Assembly: GCF_016919385.1 (NCBI RefSeq)
Contig: NZ_CP070351.1
Location: 1,922,001 to 1,986,000, forward strand
Source: Gordonia sp. PDNC005
GTDB lineage: Bacteria > Actinomycetota > Actinomycetes > Mycobacteriales > Mycobacteriaceae
DNA: 64,000 nucleotides
Direction: 5' to 3'
This document shows positions 17,412 through 25,083 of this stretch, piece after piece (position 1 is the first letter of the stretch; each line of letters begins with the position of its first letter). The translations under genes and the position numbers were made by a program. The notes under the pieces are model-generated. The model had not been told where the DNA came from and made no database searches. It saw nothing but the letters and a program-made list of their open reading frames with translations.

Positions 17412-17980
17412 CCGCCGCCATCGTTCTCGGCGGTGGACGCGCCACCCGGCTGGACGGCGCCGACAAGGCTTCGATCACGGTGCGCGGTCGGAGTCTCATC
17501 GACCACGTGTTCGCGGCGGTCGCGGCCTGCCCGCAGGTGATCGCCGTCGGCCCCGACACGCTCGCCCGTCCGGGGGTGACCGTTCTGCGCGAGGACCCGC
17601 CTTTCGGCGGGCCGGTCGCGGGCATCGCCGCAGCAATGCAGGCTGTCGAAGACGATGACGTCTGGCTACTGGCGTGTGACCTGCCGCGCGCGACCGAGAT
17701 CGTCCAACGTCTCGCTGACGAGCCCATCGGCGACGACGACGGAGTGATCCTTGTCGACGCCGCGGGGCGGGCCCAATGGCTCGCGGGTCGCTATCGGACG
17801 GCCGCTCTGGGGTCCGCCCTCTCCAGGATCGGTGCTCCACACGGGGCGTCCATGCGACAACTCGTCGACGGCCTGAATTTACGGGCCGTCCACGATCACA
17901 CTGGTGCCACAGCCGACCTGGACACCTGGGCCGAGGTGGCGGACTATCGGCTTCGAACGAAGGGAACAATCCATGACTGA
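17408..17980 (+). CDS. mobA: Molybdenum cofactor guanylyltransferase MobA
   Basis: 190 residues from the ATG overlapping the moaC stop. The nucleotidyltransferase signature is visible at the N-terminus (VLGGGRATRLDGADKASITV), and the metal-binding Asp segment WLLACDLPRA lies near residue 80. MobA adds GMP to molybdopterin to give MGD, the form used by FdhF-type enzymes, so it suits the fdhF gene in the same locus. Its 3' end overlaps the next small gene by eight bases. Confidence 0.92.
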   Translation: MTAAIVLGGGRATRLDGADKASITVRGRSLIDHVFAAVAACPQVIAVGPDTLARPGVTVLREDPPFGGPVAGIAAAMQAVEDDDVWLLACDLPRATEIVQRLADEPIGDDDGVILVDAAGRAQWLAGRYRTAALGSALSRIGAPHGASMRQLVDGLNLRAVHDHTGATADLDTWAEVADYRLRTKGTIHD

Positions 17981-18215
17981 CATGCAGTCACCGAATCTCG
18001 ACGCATGGATCGCCGACCTGAGCCGTGAGCTCGGGCTTGGTGATGTCGACGTTCCGGTGCACGAGCTCCTCGATCTGACGCGCGACGTGGCTCACGGCGT
18101 CGCTCGTCCGGCCGGCCCGATCAGCACCTTCCTTGTCGGTCTCGCCGTCGCACGTGGAAGCACGGTGGCCGACGCCCAGACAGCTGTCTCAGCTCTCATC
18201 GAGGCTCGCGCGTGA
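17973..18215 (+). CDS. DUF6457-family small protein in the molybdenum cofactor operon
   Basis: 80 residues from the ATG at 17973 (MTDMQSPNLDAWIADLSREL). It is predicted all-helical, with DLTRDVAHGVARPAGPISTFLVGLAVA as its most conserved-looking part. This matches small actinobacterial proteins of the DUF6457 kind that sit next to, or are fused with, MobA. It is translationally coupled to mobA and moaD on either side, so it probably works in cofactor maturation. No catalytic motif is visible and its biochemical role is unknown. Confidence 0.72.
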   Translation: MTDMQSPNLDAWIADLSRELGLGDVDVPVHELLDLTRDVAHGVARPAGPISTFLVGLAVARGSTVADAQTAVSALIEARA

Positions 18216-18448
18216 GGATCCGGCTCTTCGCGGGCGCGGCCGAAGCAGCCGGGCGCCGGGAGCAACAGGTGGCCGGCTCGATGACGCTCGGTGAGCTCCG
18301 GCGGGCGCTCTCCGCAGGCAACGGCGTCGAGTTCCCGGCCGTTCTGGCACGGTGTTCACTCATGGTCGACGGCGTCCGGCTCTCCGACGACACCGTTGTC
18401 CCCGACACTGCGACGGTCGATGTCCTGCCGCCGTTCGCGGGCGGCTGA
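18212..18448 (+). CDS. moaD: MoaD-type molybdopterin synthase small subunit
   Basis: 78 residues with a ubiquitin-like beta-grasp pattern (MRIRLFAGAAEAAGRREQQV ... VDGVRLSDDTVVPDTATVDVLPP) ending in Phe-Ala-Gly-Gly. The C-terminal Gly-Gly is adenylated and thiocarboxylated by MoeZ and then gives its sulfur, with MoaE, to make the dithiolene of molybdopterin. The start is a GTG overlapping the preceding stop. It is the last gene of the + strand operon and is convergent with moaA. Confidence 0.92.
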   Translation: MRIRLFAGAAEAAGRREQQVAGSMTLGELRRALSAGNGVEFPAVLARCSLMVDGVRLSDDTVVPDTATVDVLPPFAGG

Positions 18449-18481
18449 CGAGCCAGCACACCCGAGGCCCGCTCAGCCGCC
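18440..18481. other. Inverted repeat made by two Gly-Gly-stop codon sets
   Basis: GGCGGCTGA (18440-18448, end of moaD) is the exact inverted match of TCAGCCGCC (18473-18481, end of moaA), with 24 bases between. The repeat arises because both proteins end in Gly-Gly using the same codons before TGA. It could form a hairpin acting as a bidirectional terminator, but there is no T-run. Confidence 0.6.
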
Positions 18482-19471
18482 GATCGCCGACATCGGCCGG
18501 TCGGGCTGGAGGAAGTCCACGTCGTTTATTCCGTGACCTGGCGCTTTTCCTGTGATGGACCTGCGAATCATCGCGGCCAGATCGGCGTCCGACCCCCCGG
18601 ACCGCAGGAGCCCGAGGACGTCGGACTCGTCTCGGGCGAACAGGCAGTTGCGGAGTTGGCCGTCGGCAGTGATGCGAACACGGTCGCACGCGCCGCAGAA
18701 CGGCGCGGTGACCGATGCGATGACGCCGACTGTGCGTGGGCCGCCGTCGACGGAGTACAGGGCTGCGGGGTCTGCGCCCCGACCGGGCAGTTCCGTGAGG
18801 TCGAACGCCTCCGAGAGCCGATCCAGAATCTCGGCGCCACTGACCATCTCGGCTCGGGACCAGGTGTGTCCGGCGTCGAGCGGCATCTGTTCGATGAAGC
18901 GGAGTTCGGCGTCGTGGTCGATAGCGAACCGGAGCAGGTCGACAAGCTCGTCGTCGTTGACCTCGCGCATGGCGACGGTGTTGACCTTCAGCGGGCGCAG
19001 GCCCGAGTCCCGTGCAGCGCGGATGCCTGCGATCACCTCGCCGAAACGGTCTCGCCTGGTCAACTCTTGGAAACGTTCCGGGCGCAACGTGTCGAGGCTG
19101 ATGTTGACGCGTTCCAGGCCTGCGTCGACGAGCTCGGGCATCACCGCGGCGAGGCGTATCCCGTTTGTCGTCATCGACACCCTCAGCGTGCCATCGCGCG
19201 TCTGGATCGCGGCCAGTCGCCGCACCACGTCGACGGCGTCGGGCCGCAAGAGCGGTTCACCGCCGGTCAGGCGGACCTCGTCGACGCCGAGGTCGGCGAA
19301 CACGACCGCGACTCGTTCGATCTCGTCCGTGGTCAGCAGGTTCTGCTTCGCGATCCACGGAACGCCGTCCGCGGGCATGCAGTAGGTGCATCGGAGATTG
19401 CACTTGTCGGTCAGCGATATCCGCAGGTCACGATGCACGCGCCCGTATCGATCGACCAACGGCGGCGTCAT
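18473..19471 (-). CDS. moaA: GTP 3',8-cyclase MoaA
   Basis: 332 residues from ATG 19471, which overlaps the moaE stop (ATGA). The radical-SAM cysteine motif is visible near the start (DKCNLRCTYCMP), with TGGEPLLR for SAM binding. The second iron-sulfur cluster cysteines are in APFCGACDRVRITADGQLRNCLF. The protein ends in Gly-Gly, the tail known to be needed for activity in MoaA. It converts GTP to the 3',8-cyclo intermediate used by MoaC. It forms a mogA-moaE-moaA operon on the minus strand. Confidence 0.96.
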   Translation of the reverse strand: MTPPLVDRYGRVHRDLRISLTDKCNLRCTYCMPADGVPWIAKQNLLTTDEIERVAVVFADLGVDEVRLTGGEPLLRPDAVDVVRRLAAIQTRDGTLRVSMTTNGIRLAAVMPELVDAGLERVNISLDTLRPERFQELTRRDRFGEVIAGIRAARDSGLRPLKVNTVAMREVNDDELVDLLRFAIDHDAELRFIEQMPLDAGHTWSRAEMVSGAEILDRLSEAFDLTELPGRGADPAALYSVDGGPRTVGVIASVTAPFCGACDRVRITADGQLRNCLFARDESDVLGLLRSGGSDADLAAMIRRSITGKAPGHGINDVDFLQPDRPMSAIGG

Positions 19472-19893
19472 ACGAGACCGCCCAGGCCAATCCACGACGA
19501 TGTGCCGTCGGCTTCCACCTGCTTCTTCCAGACGGGCAGTTCGGCCTTCACACGCTCAACCACATCGCGGTTCACCGCGTAGACATCACGTCGGTGTGCG
19601 GCCGAGACCGCGCACACGATCGCCACGTCGCCCACGGCGAGATCACCGACACGATGGCTGACAGCTATCCGAATGCCCGGAGCGTCCAGTCCGTCGACAA
19701 TCGACGTGAGGATCGTCGGTGCGTCGGGGTGAGCGCTGTACTCGAGGCGTTCCACGCGGCCGGTCGCGTCCGGGTCGTGGTCGCGCACCGTCCCGACGAA
19801 CAGTGCTGTGGCGCCCGCCGACCGCTCGACCACGGCGTCGAGGTGCTCGGTCACGTCGAGCGGGGTGTCACTGATCCGCGCGAAGACGATCAT
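19468..19893 (-). CDS. moaE: Molybdopterin synthase large subunit MoaE
   Basis: 141 residues from ATG 19893, preceded by GGAGG at ideal spacing; a GTG six bases upstream is the alternative. MoaE motifs: ALFVGTVRDHDP, SHRVGDLAVGDVAIVCAVSAAHR and the catalytic lysine pair in PVWKKQ. It transfers sulfur from thiocarboxylated MoaD to cyclic pyranopterin monophosphate. The start lies inside the end of mogA (26-base overlap) and the stop overlaps moaA. Confidence 0.95.
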   Translation of the reverse strand: MIVFARISDTPLDVTEHLDAVVERSAGATALFVGTVRDHDPDATGRVERLEYSAHPDAPTILTSIVDGLDAPGIRIAVSHRVGDLAVGDVAIVCAVSAAHRRDVYAVNRDVVERVKAELPVWKKQVEADGTSSWIGLGGLV

Positions 19894-20383
19894 GGTCACC
19901 TCCGTCCACTTGCGACACGACGTGTGCCGCCACCTGCAGGATCACTGGTACACCGTCCTTGACCGCACCCGTCGATCCCGCGAGATTCACCACGAGCGCA
20001 CCGTCGACGATGCCCGACCGGCCGCGCGACAGCATCGCTTGAGGCAGTACCGCGACGCCGACGGAACGGATCGTCTCGGCGATGCCGGGCACCTCCGGAT
20101 TCAACAACGACGCGGTCGCTTCCGGAGTCACGTCGCGCGGTCCCACACCGGTGCCACCTGTCGTGATGACAAGCCGTGACTTCTCGTCCACCGCGCCCAT
20201 GATCGCCCACGTGATGCGTTCGCGTTCATCGGGAACCACCACGACGTCGACGTCCCAGCCGGCCTCGATCAGCATCTGCTGCGCCAGCGGGCCCGAGACG
20301 TCGACGGCGTCACCCGCCGCACACCGGTCCGAGACGGTGATGACGGTCGCGCGCGGATTGGTCTGGTCAGTCGCGTCGGTCAT
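19868..20383 (-). CDS. mogA: Molybdopterin adenylyltransferase MogA/MoaB
   Basis: 171 residues from ATG 20383, which has TGGAGGG directly upstream; the longer frame to 20416 has no such site. Motifs: TVITVSDRCAAGDAVDVSG, TTGGTGVGPRDVTPEA and VNLAGSTGAVKDG. It adenylylates molybdopterin before MoeA inserts molybdenum. It is first in the mogA-moaE-moaA operon. MogA and MoaB are homologous, and in actinobacteria this branch is often named either way. Confidence 0.92.
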   Translation of the reverse strand: MTDATDQTNPRATVITVSDRCAAGDAVDVSGPLAQQMLIEAGWDVDVVVVPDERERITWAIMGAVDEKSRLVITTGGTGVGPRDVTPEATASLLNPEVPGIAETIRSVGVAVLPQAMLSRGRSGIVDGALVVNLAGSTGAVKDGVPVILQVAAHVVSQVDGGDHDRLRADQ

Positions 20384-20455
20384 CCCTCCAGTGTTCCACG
20401 CTCGGAGTGGGCCCAAATGGTCCCGTACCGAAGGTGAGCGCGTTTACTGGTCACC

Positions 20456-21916
20456 ATGACTTCCCGTGTGCGGGCGATCGTTCCGCTTCTCGTCGTGCTC
20501 GTGGCGGCCCTCGGTCTGTTGACGGCCTGTTCGTCGAGTTCAGACTCGGGGAACTCGGGCGTCATCCGCTTCGGAACCGAGGGGACGTACTCGCCGTTCA
20601 GCTTCCACGACCCCGCCACGGGCGAACTGACCGGCTACGACGTGGACGTGGCGAAGGCCGTCGCCGAGAAGATGGGCAAGCGTGCCGAGTTCGTCGAAGC
20701 GCCGTGGGATTCGTTGTTCGCGGCATTGGGCGCCGATCGGTTCGACGTGGTCGCGAACCAGGTGACGATCACACCCGAGCGCGAGTCGAAGTACTCGATG
20801 TCCATCCCCTACGCGGTCGGCGAAGGTGTCATCGTGACACGTGCTGACGACACGTCGATCACGTCACTCGACGATCTCAAGGGGCGAACGTCGGCGCAGT
20901 CGGCGACCAGTAATTGGACCGGGGTCGCGACGAAGGCCGGTGCCCGAGTCGAGACAGTCGAAGGTTTCGCTCAGGCCATCACCCTGTTGAGGCAGGGCAG
21001 GGTGGACGCCACCGTCAACGACAGTCTCTCGGTGTACGCGTACCTCGCCGAGACCGGTGACACCACCGTGAAGATCGCCGCGAAGGTCGGTGAGCGCAGT
21101 GAGTCCGCGTTCGCCGCACCGCGAGGCAGTCCGTTGACCACCGACATCAACAAGGCCATCGAAGCACTGCAGGCCGACGGGACGCTCAGCGAGATATCGA
21201 AGCGCTACCTGAAGACCGATGCCAGCGGCGCCGTCCAGAAGGCCGCCGAGCCTCAGTCGACATGGGATCTCGTCCGCACGAACCTGTGGCCGATGGCGAA
21301 AGCCACGGTCACCACGACGATCCCGCTCGCGGCGATCAGCTTCGTGATCGGCCTGGTGATCGCGTTGGTCGTCGCGCTTGCCCGTCTGTCCGAGAGACCC
21401 GGGGTGGCCTGGCTCGCGCGGGTCTACATCTCGATCATTCGCGGCACACCGCTACTGGTCCAGTTGTTCATCATCTTCTATGCGCTGCCCGAGATCGGGA
21501 TCAAGGTCGAGCCGTTCCCGGCCGCGATCGTGGCGTTCTCGTTGAACGTGGGCGGTTACGCCGCCGAGATCATCCGTGCCGCGATCATCTCGGTGCCGAG
21601 CGGACAGACCGAGGCCGCACAGACGATCGGCATGGACTATGCGACGACCATGCGGCGGATCATCCTTCCGCAGGCGGCCCGCATCGCGGTCCCCGGACTG
21701 TCCAACACCCTCATCTCCCTGGTCAAGGACACATCACTGGCTTCAGTGATACTCGTGACCGAGCTGTTCCGCACCGCCCAGATCGCGGCCGCGCCAACCT
21801 TCGAGTTCCTCCCCCTCTACGTCACTGCCGCCGTCTATTACTGGGTGGTGTGCCTGGTGTTGTCCATGCTTCAGGGTCGACTGGAGCTTCGTCTCGGAAG
21901 GTTCATCGCATCATGA
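20456..21916 (+). CDS. Polar amino-acid ABC transporter, binding protein fused to permease
   Basis: 486 residues. The first part is a lipoprotein (hydrophobic signal then LLTAC, Cys25) with a family 3 solute-binding domain ([36 protein letters not shown]). From about 275 a HisM/GlnP-type permease domain follows ([23 protein letters not shown]-like [31 protein letters not shown]). It should take up a polar amino acid such as glutamine or cystine. It is coupled (ATGA) to the ATPase gene. The start has no ribosome binding site, but TTTACT eight bases before the ATG could give a leaderless mRNA. Confidence 0.9.
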   Translation: MTSRVRAIVPLLVVLVAALGLLTACSSSSDSGNSGVIRFGTEGTYSPFSFHDPATGELTGYDVDVAKAVAEKMGKRAEFVEAPWDSLFAALGADRFDVVANQVTITPERESKYSMSIPYAVGEGVIVTRADDTSITSLDDLKGRTSAQSATSNWTGVATKAGARVETVEGFAQAITLLRQGRVDATVNDSLSVYAYLAETGDTTVKIAAKVGERSESAFAAPRGSPLTTDINKAIEALQADGTLSEISKRYLKTDASGAVQKAAEPQSTWDLVRTNLWPMAKATVTTTIPLAAISFVIGLVIALVVALARLSERPGVAWLARVYISIIRGTPLLVQLFIIFYALPEIGIKVEPFPAAIVAFSLNVGGYAAEIIRAAIISVPSGQTEAAQTIGMDYATTMRRIILPQAARIAVPGLSNTLISLVKDTSLASVILVTELFRTAQIAAAPTFEFLPLYVTAAVYYWVVCLVLSMLQGRLELRLGRFIAS

Positions 21917-22662
21917 CCGAACTGATCTCCGTCCAAGGGCTGCACAAGGCGTTCGGTGGACTCGAGGTGCTTCGCGGCATCGATTTCACCGTCGACGAGG
22001 GCACCGTGACCGCGGTGATCGGACCTTCCGGTTCCGGAAAGACGACACTGCTGAGGTCGTTGAACGCTCTCGATCTGCCCGACGCGGGTGTGATCCGAGT
22101 GGCCGACTCGACGATCGACTTCTCGACTCGCCCGCAACGTGAAGCCATCACCGAATACCGTGCGCAGTCGGGTTTTGTATTCCAGAGCCACAACTTGTTC
22201 CCGCACAAGACGGTGCTGGAGAACGTCATCGAAGGCCCCGTGATCGTGCAGAAGCGGCCGGTCGCCGAGGCCACCGCCGATGCGCGTGCACTCTTGGAGA
22301 GCGTGGGTCTCGGCGATCGCCTCGACTCCTATCCCAGCCAGCTGTCCGGCGGCCAGCAGCAGCGGGTCGGCATTGTCCGTGCGCTCGCGATGAAGCCCAA
22401 GGTTCTGCTGCTCGACGAGCCGACGTCCGCCCTCGATCCGGAACTCGTCGGCGGTGTCCTCGCGGTGATCAAAGACCTCGCCTCACAGGGCTGGACGATG
22501 GTCGTCGTCACGCACGAGATCGCCTTCGCCCGGAAGGTGGCCGATCAGGTGCTGTTCGTAGATCAAGGCGTCATCGGCGAGCGCGGGTCCCCGTCGGCCG
22601 TGATCGACAACCCGTCAGAAGAGCGCACCATTCAGTTCCTTCGCCGGCTGACTGAGGTCTAG
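21913..22662 (+). CDS. Polar amino-acid ABC transporter ATP-binding protein
   Basis: 249 residues from ATG 21913. Walker [18 protein letters not shown], signature [16 protein letters not shown], Walker [17 protein letters not shown] and H-loop [15 protein letters not shown] are intact and typical of GlnQ/HisP/TcyC. It powers the fused binding protein-permease encoded immediately upstream, so two genes suffice for a complete importer. A GC-rich inverted repeat without T-run (CCGGCG-TGAC-CGCCGG) follows in the 79-base convergent gap. Confidence 0.94.
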   Translation: MTELISVQGLHKAFGGLEVLRGIDFTVDEGTVTAVIGPSGSGKTTLLRSLNALDLPDAGVIRVADSTIDFSTRPQREAITEYRAQSGFVFQSHNLFPHKTVLENVIEGPVIVQKRPVAEATADARALLESVGLGDRLDSYPSQLSGGQQQRVGIVRALAMKPKVLLLDEPTSALDPELVGGVLAVIKDLASQGWTMVVVTHEIAFARKVADQVLFVDQGVIGERGSPSAVIDNPSEERTIQFLRRLTEV

Positions 22663-22741
22663 ATGATTGATTCCCGGTGGCGACGACCCGCTCCTGCCGG
22701 CGTGACCGCCGGAGAGCAAAGGGTTCCCGCAGACGGCCGGA

Positions 22742-23917
22742 TCACGGGTGAGACTGCGCCGAGGCCCGCAGGTCCGACGCACCGACGGCGGCCGCAAGGA
22801 GCGCAACAACGCCTGCGAACACGAGGCCTGCCTCTCGGAGGCCGAGCGGGATCGCAAGGAGCCCGACGCCGACCGCGGGAAACGCGAGCATCATGTAGAT
22901 GACCGCGAAGAACGCCGACGACACGCCACCACGAAGTGACGCAGGGACACGTTCGACTGTTGTCGACAAGCCGACGTTCATGCACACACCGCACCCGAGG
23001 CCGACCGCGACGGCTGAGGCGATGAGAGGCGCCAGCACTTCACCGGCCAACGCCCAGGCGAGCAGCCCGGCCGACAGCACAAGCACACCGCAGGCGCCAG
23101 GCATCGCCCACCGCGACGGGATACGCCTGGTCAGGAGTTGCCCTAGTGCAACGCAGGTGAAGATCAGGCAGACGATGGCACCGATAGCCGAATGGCTGGA
23201 GATTCCCAGGTAACGCACCAGGAAGAGCCCAGTCGTCGCGGTGAGCACGCCGCTCGAGGCGAAGCCCGCGCCGGCGGACAGAGTTCCGCGCGCGAAGGCC
23301 CCTCGGATCTCGCGCGGCACGGTCAAACGCTCGAGACGGAGCACCAGACCACCGCGTCGTCGATCGTCGACCCCGAACACGAGCAGACCGACCATCGCGA
23401 GAAGCGTGAGACCGAGATGGATGGCAAAGGGCACCACCAGCGGGGACGCGCTCAGATCGGCGACAACCCCGCCGAACAGGTTGCCGAGCCCGAGACCCCC
23501 GGAGTTGACCGCGACGGCCAGCACGCCCGCGGTGGCCCGACGCCCCACCGGATACAGGTCGATGATCGCGGCTGTTCCGGTGCCGGTCATCAGGCCTGCG
23601 CTCACTCCGGAGAGCAACCGTCCGACAATGAGAGTCACAAGGCTCGGCGGCACCAAGAAGACCGCCGCGCTGAGGACGGCGAACACAAGCGCCGCGATCA
23701 GAACCGGGCGACGTCCGACCTGGTCGGAGACACGCCCGAACAGAAGGAGAGCTGTGAACACACCTACTGCGTACACGGCGAAGAGCACGGTCACCGTCAG
23801 CGAAGTGAAGCCGAGTCGATCAGAGTAGATCGGGTACAGCGCAGTCGGAATCGTGGTCCCGATCATGGCGACGGTGAAAGCGAATGCCGTCACCGTCACT
23901 GCGCGGACATTGATCAT
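22742..23917 (-). CDS. MFS transporter
   Basis: 391 residues from the ATG overlapping the preceding gene's stop. About 12 hydrophobic segments are present. The cytoplasmic loop motif GRVSDQVGRRPVL between TM2 and TM3 is the classical MFS signature, and there is a motif-C-like stretch (GVSAGLMTGTGTAAI). It is probably a drug/proton antiporter. It is coupled to the upstream alkaline-phosphatase-like gene, which may hint at a shared substrate class, but nothing in the sequence defines it. Confidence 0.88.
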   Translation of the reverse strand: MINVRAVTVTAFAFTVAMIGTTIPTALYPIYSDRLGFTSLTVTVLFAVYAVGVFTALLLFGRVSDQVGRRPVLIAALVFAVLSAAVFLVPPSLVTLIVGRLLSGVSAGLMTGTGTAAIIDLYPVGRRATAGVLAVAVNSGGLGLGNLFGGVVADLSASPLVVPFAIHLGLTLLAMVGLLVFGVDDRRRGGLVLRLERLTVPREIRGAFARGTLSAGAGFASSGVLTATTGLFLVRYLGISSHSAIGAIVCLIFTCVALGQLLTRRIPSRWAMPGACGVLVLSAGLLAWALAGEVLAPLIASAVAVGLGCGVCMNVGLSTTVERVPASLRGGVSSAFFAVIYMMLAFPAVGVGLLAIPLGLREAGLVFAGVVALLAAAVGASDLRASAQSHP

Positions 23918-25044
23918 CGGTTGCTCACCACCGGCACCAGTTGCTCGTCCGCCGTCCACGCACCGTGGTGACCCGGCATCGCGGCTTCGATGGGCTCGGC
24001 TTCCGGCCGCACCAGAACGGTGTCGCCTTCGGCCACGACGATGAGGTCGCCGATACGCGCCCGTACGAGATCCGACGGCGCCATCGACCCGAACCAGTGC
24101 TCCTCCAACGCCTGTTCGCGGGTGACCACCTTCGCGTGAGAACCCAGGGCTCCCGCCCACGCCGAAGCCACGTCGTCTCGAGCCGATGCGTTGTCGAGGT
24201 ATACGTGCCGAACTCGCGCCTCGCCTGCGATCAACCGAACTCCCCGGTGCAGGTCGACGTCTGCGTCAAGATCGACTGCCGTGCCTGCACGGATCATTCC
24301 GTGGTCCCCGGTGACAAGCAGCGTGCACGTGGTCGGGAGGTCGGAGAACAGATCGGCGACGAAACCGTCGACGGTTTTCAGGACAGCCAGCCATTCCGAC
24401 GACTCGGGCCCGTGCAGGTGACCGTTCATGTCGAGATCGGGGTAGTACGCGTAGGCGAAACGTCGCTGCGGGCCGTCGTGTCGCGCAACTGCAAGTATTC
24501 CGTCGCGCAGTTCATCCAGAGTCTTGGCCGGGTGGAGGACGCCGGTGGCCCGGAACGCGGCTCGGGTGAGCCCGGAGGTCGCCTGGTACCCCGGTATGAC
24601 GTAATGGACATCGATGTCCGCAGCGGCGAGGTCCTGAAGCCGACTGTTCACCGGCTGTGCGGCCTCGGGCTCTACAAGGTCGCGCGCATCTGGCCCTTGT
24701 GCCGAATCGAGTGTCCACCGCAATGCGTTGAGTGTGCGGATGTCGCCCGCCTGCGGCACCGCGAAGCTGTAACCGACCACCCCGTGGACCGCGCACGGGG
24801 CGCCGACGGCGAGAGTCGTCAGACTCGTCGCCGTGGTGGCGGGAAAACCCGCCTGGACAACGTGAGCGACATGGGAGTTCAGCGTCGGCGCGATATCGGC
24901 GTGGCGAGCGACGAGCTCCGCACCGAGCCCATCGATCAGCAGGACGACAACATCACGATTCGGTTGCACCGCAAGCGGGTTGGCCTCGTTGAGACCGTAC
25001 GAGGCGGCGACTGATCCCATGACGTCGGCGAGTGTGCGCAGCAT
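23914..25044 (-). CDS. Alkaline phosphatase-fold nucleotide pyrophosphatase/phosphodiesterase
   Basis: 376 residues. Visible are a metal-binding Asp segment (VVVLLIDGLGAELVARH), the nucleophile Thr segment GFPATTATSLTTLAVGAP, HGVVGYSF, a second metal-binding motif YYPDLDMNGHLHG and the TGDHGM metal site. This is the type I phosphodiesterase/nucleotide pyrophosphatase family, which hydrolyses phosphodiester or pyrophosphate bonds. No signal peptide is obvious, so it is probably cytoplasmic. A tri-loop hairpin (25050-25066) lies just before its start. The natural substrate is unknown. Confidence 0.9.
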   Translation of the reverse strand: MLRTLADVMGSVAASYGLNEANPLAVQPNRDVVVLLIDGLGAELVARHADIAPTLNSHVAHVVQAGFPATTATSLTTLAVGAPCAVHGVVGYSFAVPQAGDIRTLNALRWTLDSAQGPDARDLVEPEAAQPVNSRLQDLAAADIDVHYVIPGYQATSGLTRAAFRATGVLHPAKTLDELRDGILAVARHDGPQRRFAYAYYPDLDMNGHLHGPESSEWLAVLKTVDGFVADLFSDLPTTCTLLVTGDHGMIRAGTAVDLDADVDLHRGVRLIAGEARVRHVYLDNASARDDVASAWAGALGSHAKVVTREQALEEHWFGSMAPSDLVRARIGDLIVVAEGDTVLVRPEAEPIEAAMPGHHGAWTADEQLVPVVSNR

Positions 25045-25049
25045 GTCTC

Positions 25050-25066
25050 CACCCTGACACAGGGTG
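25050..25066 (-). other. Tight hairpin between the ornithine hydroxylase gene and the phosphodiesterase gene
   Basis: CACCCTG-ACA-CAGGGTG, a perfect 7-bp stem with a three-base loop, lying between the stop at 25084 and the start at 25044. It has no T-run, so termination is doubtful. It lies next to the ribosome binding site of the downstream gene and could lower its translation on a read-through transcript. Confidence 0.35.
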
Positions 25067-25083
25067 TTCTCGCCGGTGTCAGT

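Noticed and set aside
18440..18481. The moaD/moaA inverted repeat as a classical intrinsic terminator
   Set aside because: It is explained by two Gly-Gly-stop codon sets, has a 24-base loop and lacks a T-run.
22689..22706. GC-rich repeat CCGGCG-TGAC-CGCCGG as a firm terminator
   Set aside because: Only six base pairs, no T-run; such repeats are frequent by chance at this GC content.
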